From Mantis religiosa (Eukaryota; Arthropoda; Insecta; Mantodea; Mantidae), in the NCBI GenBank assembly GCA_030765055.1, contig CM060950.1:22047903-22111902 (forward strand): a stretch of 64,000 nt of DNA, in the 5' to 3' direction. Below the pieces are notes generated by a model. It searched no databases and had not been told where the DNA came from. It worked only from the letters and a program-made list of their open reading frames with translations. Shown here one piece after another: positions 56,645-64,000 of the stretch (position 1 is its first letter; the number at the start of each line of letters is the position of its first letter). A program made the translations under genes and the position numbers.

Positions 56645-56808
56645 ACGTGCTGCCGGTATGCTGGAATTTCGTCCCGCAGGAATTTTTACCTGTCAGTAAG
56701 TCCATCTGAAATGGTGCCACCGCAGTTAAACACCATCGGTTTGTGCCGGGTTTGAACCTGCATCCTTGGTATCAGTAGGCCAGCGCCTAAGTAATAAACC
56801 ACCCATTT
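56645..56808 (-). mobile_element. SINE family E, copy 2
   Basis: On the minus strand: B box GCAGGTTCAAACCCGG at about 56757-56742, then GATGGTGTTTAACTGCGG, CGGGACGAAATTCCAGCATA, CCGGCAGCACGTTAAAC. The 3' landmarks correspond to 20260-20320. It directly adjoins SINE-A copy 8. Confidence 0.5.
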
Positions 56809-56814
56809 TTTTGC

Positions 56815-57000
56815 GTGTAATTTACGTCCTCCAACGTTAAGTCATATCGGGCGGGGAATGAACTGGATGAAATGATGCTCAAATGCGTCCAGGGTCCCCG
56901 GAAAGCCCTTATCCAGGTAACCCACCCTGACCGAGATTCGAACTCGGGACTTCTTGAACGTGAGGCAGACATGCTACCATCTACACTACCGAGGTGGGCA
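56815..57000 (-). mobile_element. SINE-A copy 8, internally deleted
   Basis: Minus-strand copy with an intact head (antisense TACCATCTACACTACCGAGG) and B box. The central CTGAAAGACGAATGTCGGGTAAC part is missing: GGGTCCCCGG joins straight to AAAGCCCTTATCCAGG. Confidence 0.9.
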
Positions 57001-57417
57001 ATAATACACCACTCAAATGGACTCAGTACAAAATGCGTACACCTGAAAGTACCTGCAAAGGATGTAATAGTACTCCCAGCGTAAGAGCCTGTGCCTGCCG
57101 GCCTCACGCCCACGTACTCAAGGAGATACGGCTAGAAGTCAGCATCTTAGCATCCCCAGCCGAAAAGTTGGCATTCTTTGGCCAGGATTCGCTACCTATT
57201 GTAGGTCCTTAAGTTCTTCACTAGTCCTATGCTCGATACTTTAAATCCGCACCCCTAACGGGTCGTACCAGGGTGCATTACGTGACAGAGAACCGGATTG
57301 CAACGCTCGAACCTACTATGCCACGCGTAAACTTGGCTTAAAGTTCAGTATTTTAAGTATTAAATAATTGCTATAAATAAGCTAAATCAGCAACAAGGTC
57401 GCAAAACAACGCAATAT
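57001..57417. other. No feature recognised
   Basis: Contains a degenerate tRNA-like patch near 57236-57320, too worn to call. Confidence 0.3.
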
Positions 57418-57418
57418 G

Positions 57419-57488
<70 letters not shown>
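57418..57488 (+). repeat. (GT)n then (GTAT)n microsatellite
   Basis: About 26 GT units followed by GTATGTAT repeats. Val/Cys- and Thr/His-rich frames across it are spurious. Confidence 0.97.
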
Positions 57489-57490
<2 letters not shown>

Positions 57491-59087
57491 GTTACTATGT
57501 ATTTGTTATATAATGTATATTTTGGAAATATCAAAAATTGTAGTACAATTTTAAATTTCAACACTCCCAAAATTTATGAACCACAGATAGCACTATTCAT
57601 TTGTTTTTTGAATACTTAGCTGTGATTCACCCTCAAAGGCAAGTTTGCACACTTCAATGCGACAAATGAGAGATATTCGCTGCAAGTACGCAATGTAAAT
57701 ATGGAAGCTGACTGTAGTGTGTCTGGTATTCTGATTCCTGCTCTGTTGTCAGATTCACGTCATGGCCACAGATAAGATAGCATAATGTGGTGGGTAGACC
57801 AATGAAGGTTGCTCCATTCCCAGAGCTGACAATCGGTTGTTTAACACCGTTTACTAAAATCAGTCAGTCTGAGAGCTTCGTCCTTCGGTGCAAACATACA
57901 GCAGTTCCCGTCCAAATAACCAGGAAAAAAAGAACGCTAGCTTCCCTTTTTTTTTTTTCAGCGAATGCACCAAGTATTGAATAGCATTTGCATGCTAAGT
58001 AGCGTTGGTGATAAATAAAGTCCGGAAATTTTAAAGGACACCACAACGCTCTAGGCATAAGTGGAGGTCATGCTCGCAGACAGACGTGCTGAAATACAGC
58101 GTAAATTAATCCCCCAAAGGCAAAAATATGTAATCTCTTAAAATAGCACCAACAAAAATACGCTTCCTCATCTTTGGAAATATCCAGCAGGAAAATGTCT
58201 AAGATGTGTGGACTAACGGTAAAATCTTATCCGAGCTCTTAGATCTATGCACTACAACTTATCAGAAGTTTCGTCTACGTTCTAATCCTGACGTAAACAT
58301 ATAGGAGGCGAGAAAGAGACATACAATAACGGAACGCTCTTAGGCTGCTAACTGGTGGAGGAAAACTGTTTATGGAGGCGGTTCCTGGAGTGTACTCTAA
58401 AAGAAATTGGCTTTTAACACTCAAGTATTTAATGATATTAAATACTAGACCCAAGTTTGGGGTAAACACAAAGCTTTGCTTTGATGAAGTGACGCTAACT
58501 AGAAAGAAGCACTTCATTTCCTGACTCCTGTAAGCTTCATAAAAAAGTTACGAGTACAATAAAACCCGATAAGAAAGGAAGTTGACAGGTACAAGAGGAG
58601 AAATAAAAAGAAAAACAACAGAAGAAACCCCTGTGTAACTGAAGTTTTAATTATCAGATTTTTAATTAGCGTGTACTTTAATGATCAAAGACGAGGACAG
58701 CTATGGGTTTACACACCAAAACAAAAGCTACGAGTTAACCGTAATTTGAGGGGGTTGGTAAGGTGGTGTGGAGGAAAGGGGGTATGACTCAGTACAGGTA
58801 GGCTATAATAAAACTGGACACAACGTTCAGTCCTTATTTATCGAAGTGTGATTTATTAGTATATTTCTGCTACTCTGTTTTTTCTCTCATATATAAAGTT
58901 GGTTGGGTATTGTATATACCAGGAGTGTTCAACTCGAGAAAGAAAGGAGAAGTAGAAATAATTCCCCTCCATCCACTGTGGCAGGATGACACACTGTGTG
59001 TGGTTACCAAGTTACAGTGACGGCACTGCGGTGTCATTCTTACCTACGGGAAATGAAAGGTGTACACATTCATCCGCCTCTACTATG
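57489..59087. other. 1.6 kb with no recognised feature
   Basis: Short frames and a T run at about 57947-57959. Nothing recognised. Confidence 0.35.
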
Positions 59088-59390
59088 GTATACCACAGCA
59101 AAGAAAGACTCCGGGGAATGAGACGCTGGGGGATTGGAGAAGGTTCCTACATCCTCTATAGCCAGGTTTATGCCTCCCCATGTCAGTTTAGTTACAGACC
59201 ATTCAAAAACATTCTGACGGTGAATAAATCTTCTCGGTTTTAGTGTACAGAGTGAATAGGACGAATGTTTTTTAACGGTTCTGCTTCTTGTGTAGCATGC
59301 GTTCTCTGTCAAACACATTCGCGGTCCTTGACCCACTGTGTAAGGGTAGCACATTCCTCTCAGGGAGTTGCTTTGCTTTGGTGGACAGTA
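59088..59390 (+). repeat. Dispersed repeat R1, copy 2
   Basis: Full-length copy, GTATACCACAGCAAAGAAAG to GGTGGACAGTA. On the minus strand it stays open for 94 codons in the same frame as copy 1 (TENACYTRSRTVK; RQNVFEWSVTKLTWGGINLA). Confidence 0.7.
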
Positions 59391-59673
59391 CTAGGTCTGT
59401 CTCTTTGTGTTTGACACTGGTGGCGGAAAAATAGCATTTAGGGGAAGCGAGCACATGCTTTAGGCCTTAGCAACCCTGGCATACACCTATTCAATTCTGT
59501 ACTTATAGCACCAGTATTTCCTATGGAAGGAGAAGGTTTATTAAAATGTCGCACACTGAGGGGGCAATATTTCATGTCCATTCAATAGAAATTGAGAATT
59601 ATTATTTAACAATTTTGCAGGTGGTACGTTATTTTGTAAAGCACATAAATGTAACCTAAAAAAAGTATCCATA
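59391..59673. other. No feature recognised
   Basis: AT-rich spacer between R1 copy 2 and SINE-B copy 3. Confidence 0.3.
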
Positions 59674-59682
59674 TGTACAAAT

Positions 59683-59933
59683 GAAATGTGTATGTGTAGT
59701 GTTTAACGCCCGCTTTTACTACATACGGCACCGCAGGCGGTGACACTGATGATGCATGAGATGAAGATGGAGCACCGGTGGAATGAGATGGCGGGGGAAA
59801 CCGGAGGTCCCGGAGAAAACCCGCCCCAACGCCGTGTTGTCCACCACAAATCTCACTTTGCGGTCGCCTGGGATCGAACCCGGGCCGCCTTGGTGAGAGC
59901 CAAGCGGTCTAACCACTGAGCCACGGCGTGGCC
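59683..59933 (-). mobile_element. SINE-B copy 3, full length
   Basis: Minus-strand copy nearly identical to 29651-29900, with a cleaner B box (GGGTTCGATCCC). The flanking direct repeat TGTACAAAT is at 59674-59682 and 59934-59942. Confidence 0.92.
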
Positions 59934-59942
59934 TGTACAAAT

Positions 59943-60364
59943 ACATTGTGATACCAGGAAACACATTCAACATTTGGAACTATTTTCTAGTGCTGCGTGA
60001 TTTAAACGATTAACCGAAACGATTAATCCATTAATTCTTTATTTTAGATTAAATATGAAAAATTGTAATCGATTAATCGAGTCGATTACAATTAATCGAT
60101 TATAATAAATAGTAATCAAAACTTTTTGCCAAATTTGACCCTCTTTGTTTCGATGTATTGCTTCCAACCTAAACAGCCTTTCCAACACATCAAGCTTCCA
60201 CTAGACACGTAATGTTCTTTCAAGTTTGAGATAATATAACTCCTGATAGCTAAAAGAAATTACTCTGAACCCCGAGAGAGTCTAAATAACACTTCTGTTG
60301 TGAAATATTCTAAGAGGTACATAACTACATACAGATGCTGACAGAGGAGCGTGTCCGTTGTCCT
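59943..60364. repeat. Cluster of ATTAATCGATTAAT-type palindromes
   Basis: Between about 60005 and 60110 the motifs CGATTAA, TTAATCGATTA and AATCGATTAATCGA recur on both strands at least six times. Possibly the end of a DNA transposon or an old AT repeat. The rest of the stretch is featureless. Confidence 0.4.
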
Positions 60365-60525
60365 TGCCTGTCGGGGGAAGTCTATCCAAGTAAACTGTAG
60401 GGACTCTGCCCTCTGTACTGTCGTGGCTCCTTCAGTCGGCCGCCCTCTGTCTCCTCTCATCTCATCCTTCCTCCCGGGGGTGCCCCACTTGGGGACATAG
60501 GGACAATGGGCCCAGCACGCTGGCC
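60365..60525 (+). repeat. Dispersed repeat R2, copy 3
   Basis: Reads CCTGTCGGGGGAAG through CTGCCCTCTGTACTGTCGTG, GTCGGCCGCCC, CATCCTTCCTCCCGGGGG, TGCCCCACTTGGGG to CAATGGGCCCAGCA. GC-rich within AT-rich DNA. Confidence 0.75.
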
Positions 60526-61711
60526 TACGTAATCGTAACTGCGTTCCTCACTGTATACTTAACGATAGAGGCTTTTGTGTAAACGTTAAGTACATAAAAT
60601 GCCTCCCGGTGATATCGTTGATTAAATTAGCGATTTCTTTATTACGTATCGAATATATCCCACTAAAGTTCAACTTCTGTTTTTGTGTTGTCTGGCAGCA
60701 CAGACAGACAGAAAACACCCACTTCTAGGTTATAACATTTCATTTGTCTATTTCTCTTTTTATTCGTCTCTACCTGTGCTTTAAAACTATGTTATCCCAA
60801 TAAACAAATTAAATTATAACCGGTTTATATGCGAAAATGGCCCACGGTTAATTTCCCACTTCTGTAGAGTATTTCAGCATTACTTGTTAATAAACATACC
60901 AGGGAAGTTAGAGTTTTTTTAATTTCAGACTTCCCCGTCCAACTCTGGAATGCAGTGGGTATTAATTTTCCACATGGGCTAATTAGTGACTAATTACTGG
61001 TATTTAATAAAATCGCTGCCGTTTTTGTACATGTATGCTCTGGCAAAGTTTTAAAATTCCTGGGGCAATTTCGAACAAACATATGATCTATGCCATCGGA
61101 GATGAAAATGTGCGACATCTATAAATAATAAAACCGGACCGATATTAGTGTGGAGTCAATAGAATCATCAAGATGGCTAGTGACATTGCCGATTCTAGCT
61201 AAGTCCCGGGTTAGCCTCCGTCGACATTGAGCGTAAGGAGAACTGCCAAAAAATATGTAACATAATTGGATTAATGTCAAGTTACATGTGTTTAGGATTC
61301 TTAAGTTCAAATCCAAAGGGGGCCCCTGTGGTTTCACTGATGCTCTCTATGGTCCGACTGCTATTGGCTAATTCTGGCAAGACTTCAGCAACGAAAGTGT
61401 CTTATTTTTCCATTTGTTTTTATATGTTATGATGTTTTAAAATATTTTTTCTTATTTGCATGCATACCTACTTTTTGATTACGCAGACAAAGTTAATTAC
61501 TCTAATTACAATGCCATAAAATTGTCGATATTGACGTTAACCCTCCTAATGACTATGACAAAGTTCAAATAGAGCTGTGGAAGATCTTTTGTGCCTGTAT
61601 CTATAACGAGCCATCACCAAGAGAGAGGGATGAGGCGAGAGGATACTTAGGGTGGCAGAGCTATGAAACCGAAATTAAGGGATGTACTGAATAAAGAATC
61701 GTAATGGATTT
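60526..61711. other. 1.2 kb with no recognised feature
   Basis: AT-rich DNA; short frames only. Confidence 0.35.
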
Positions 61712-61935
61712 CAAAGGAACATGGTGTACTTGTTTAAACGCCAGCAGGTGCAGTTGGAGTTTAACAATTTGCTGGGAGAAAGCGGGTTCTTAGCAGAGAT
61801 TCTAAGTGGATAACACTTGACTCCGTTTGAAAAGGCATTGTTCGGACCCTTAATGGCATGACCGAGATTAATAATCACAATGGACAAAATAGTCACAAAA
61901 GGATTTTTAAAGCCCAGGAACATTTTGGAGAAAAT
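61712..61935 (-). repeat. Dispersed repeat R3, copy 2
   Basis: Reverse-complement relative of 27520-27745. The minus open frame 62031-61711 includes TILSIVIINLGHAIKGPN, the counterpart of TILSIVIISLGHAIIKGP in copy 1. Confidence 0.6.
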
Positions 61936-62104
61936 ATTTATAGTTAATAAGAAATCAATATGCACTAAGTTACTTGTTTTAGTGAAAGAACGGGTTACCC
62001 CTAAGCACATCCGTTGGTTTGTTACGCACATTCATCTGTTTGTGTTACGATTACCGACTGTCATTTGAAGCGATACTCCAAAGTCAAACGTTCAGCTTTT
62101 GAGT

Positions 62105-62750
62105 CTGCACTGTTTGAACAGGGTGGGTACAGACTTCCTGTAAGTTTTGACAAGTGAGGTGCGTCTAATCTATCAACAGTGCAGGAACTTAGAGGGTACA
62201 GCATCAACAGAGGACTACATCTGATTGGCCTCGTTCACGTCGAAAGGTAAAGAATGTCTTCATCGCACAGGAAACAACTGCATAGAAAATAATTATAAGA
62301 AATATGTACACTTTAGGCTTAACGGTTATGTGAATAAACAAAAGTGCGGGATTTGGTGCACGGAAAATGGTTACATAATCGAAGAAAGGTCCCTGTATCC
62401 AGGAACAAGCTATCGTTCGGGTTGATGGACATCTGAATATACTTAAAACTAGAAAAAGCAGTGACAGTGATTTATTGAGATCTTTTTGAAGTCAGCAATT
62501 TCAAGAACTGAGTTTGCAAGACGTACGTTTCCAACAAGATGCGGTGATCAGCTACACTTCTGTCGAAACAAGATTGCTGACAGAATGATTCACTGCCCGT
62601 GGCAATCAGAATTAGCCACAGAGATCCTGTGATGATAGTATGCGGCCATTATTTTTTGCGATTATGTAAAATTCTGTGATAAGACAATCCATCAATCCAA
62701 GGCAGAAATTAACTGTCAGGTGAAATTCGTTCAGTTTGCTAACAAAATAA
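62105..62750 (+). pseudogene. IS630-like (Tc1/mariner superfamily) transposase remnant
   Basis: Plus-strand blocks in family order: SDWPRSRRKVKNVF; in the open frame 62225-62422 YVHFRLNGYVNKQKCGIWCT, ENGYIIEERSLYP; after frame breaks LSLQDVRFQQDAVISYTS, TARGNQN and PQRSCD. The family pattern is HF.L.GYVN.QNCR.WG..NP, then V.FQQDGA.CHT, then NWPPRSCDLTPLD. The FQQD Asp (second catalytic) is kept; the following Gly-Ala-Thr-Cys-His is altered. At least three frame breaks. No terminal repeats found. Confidence 0.65.
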
Positions 62751-63057
62751 AGGTTTCTCAAAGAATCTGCGGAGGACATTTTACTTATATAAGTTTTGTT
62801 TTATATTCAACGTCAGTATGTGCTTAATTTTTATTTCATAACAACACTTATCATATAAGAGTCTATTACTAAAAGATATGTTTTTGTAGGATACCACATA
62901 TGCGCCTTTTCTCCAGAAAGATTCCAATTTTATAGCATCTCACAAGCATGAACTTTCAGAAGAATGAAAACAATCAACAGCTCCTTGCATAACATTTAGG
63001 ATACATATTTTACATATAATATACTGAGCCTGAACTTATATTACGCTATTGATATTT
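62751..63057. other. No feature recognised
   Basis: AT-rich spacer before the tandem repeat. Confidence 0.3.
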
Positions 63058-63358
63058 GGATGAAAATAATATTGCGACATTTCCAAATGATTTCTTGTTT
63101 GATATACCAATATTACTTCGAATTTATTTAATTTTTGTTATGAAGATATACATGGATGAAAAAAATCTCCGACATTTACGGAATATAGCTTGTTTAATAA
63201 AAGTACGAAAGCCGCTCGACATTTATTGGAATACCTGTTTGTTATTACGTTATAGCCGGGTGGAAGAAATCTCCCGACAATGCCGGAAGAATGCTTGTTT
63301 AATATAGGTACCAAATATGCTCGAGATTTATTGGAATTTTTGTTATTGAATTATGTCA
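63058..63358 (+). repeat. Diverged tandem repeat, three units of ~95-106 bp
   Basis: Units start at 63058, 63153 and 63259. Each opens GG(A/T)TGAAAA or GGTGGAAG, then CGACA(T/A)T, CTTGTTT(A/G)ATA, CTCGA(C/G)ATTTATT and TTTTTGTTAT-like endings. Units 2 and 3 are most alike. The plus frame 63056-63304 spans the array, but its three repeats have diverged and it is probably not a gene. Confidence 0.65.
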
Positions 63359-64000
63359 TTCACAAACTCACGTGCACGCATTCCTGAACTACCATCTAAA
63401 TATGCTTACTGGCTTCGAACGATGTGTGGAGTTCTGATAAGAGAATTTCTGGAGTGAATGTCGTCTGGTCGAGCTGTACATAATGTAAGTAAAATTATTG
63501 CTGTAACCATAGAACACAATGCAAACTGAATATTCAAGACTCGAGAGATGTGTAGTTATTAGTAAATTATATGCAGAAATAACTCACAATAGCCCAGCAA
63601 TATCCAGTGTAGAAGGTAATGGGCGACGAAATTCTGACAAATACAGATGACTAATACGGTATACCTATACTCTGTGGCGGATCACATATGACAAGTGGGG
63701 CAAAATTCTTAAATGAAAATCTATTTCCCTGATATCACATGGCATCTGCTTTTACGAGAAGGCATAAAAGCTGTATTGCTTATATGCACGACCGCACCTC
63801 GGGGTCAAACAAAGGTCCCAATAACTGTGACCTACATTGTTTTAATAAACCGTAAATAGTTGCTATGAACAGGATAGATGCTAATAGCAATAAACATAAC
63901 TACAGACCATGTATTGTACGAGTGCATTGAGGTGATGCATGTCTTAGGCAGCAAGTTACATGATGGCACTCAATTCGCTTCCCAGCCTTACGAGGACCCA
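63359..64000. other. No feature recognised to the window edge
   Basis: AT-rich DNA without supported frames or repeats. Confidence 0.35.

Overview
The window looks like intergenic DNA from a large, repeat-rich insect genome. I could not support a single intact host gene. The insect call rests on the mix of repeat families: several tRNA-headed SINE families, P-like, mariner, IS630-like and PIF/Harbinger DNA transposons, a Penelope-like element with a GIY-YIG end, arthropod-style non-LTR reverse transcriptases, and 4-bp-duplicating solo LTRs that prefer ATAT targets. A cockroach, termite or other polyneopteran would fit, but that is a guess from family resemblance. Nearly all longer open frames are low-complexity, antisense to repeats, or pieces of broken transposases and reverse transcriptases.

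Layout. 1-5 kb: a minus-strand tRNA-derived SINE, a diverged SINE-A copy, and the broken minus-strand remnant of an arthropod multicopy gene of unknown function (2796-4385). 4.8-10.8 kb: two copies of an unusual tRNA-core/inverted-repeat element, then a P-like (THAP) transposon with about 30-bp terminal inverted repeats (6810-10770). A mariner (7790-8957) sits inside it, and that mariner carries a SINE-A with its own target duplication: three nested insertions. 11-19 kb: a reverse transcriptase fragment, a cluster of TGACGTCA palindromes, a Penelope-like element split by a SINE-A, a transposase tail, and a second mariner with both ends. 19-38 kb: four solo LTRs in the same orientation, one inside a non-LTR element; a terminal-inverted-repeat element whose right end is split by a SINE-B; a further LINE fragment; microsatellites. 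39-49 kb: SINEs, a jockey-like fragment, an IS630-like remnant and a PIF/Harbinger element with TAA duplication. 50-51.4 kb: a 1.4-kb polypurine tract with ordered 18-bp repeat variants. 52-64 kb: more SINEs, three dispersed repeat families with copies elsewhere in the window, another IS630-like transposase remnant and a small diverged tandem array.

The elements do not form a pathway. Their nesting gives a relative order of invasion: P-like, then mariner, then SINE-A; Penelope-like, then SINE-A; non-LTR element, then LTR element; terminal-inverted-repeat element, then SINE-B; tRNA-core element flanking region, then SINE-B. SINEs are the youngest layer. The candidates for something undescribed are the tRNA-core element with inverted-repeat ends (three copies), the shared central core of three SINE families with different tRNA heads, and the three-copy repeat R1.
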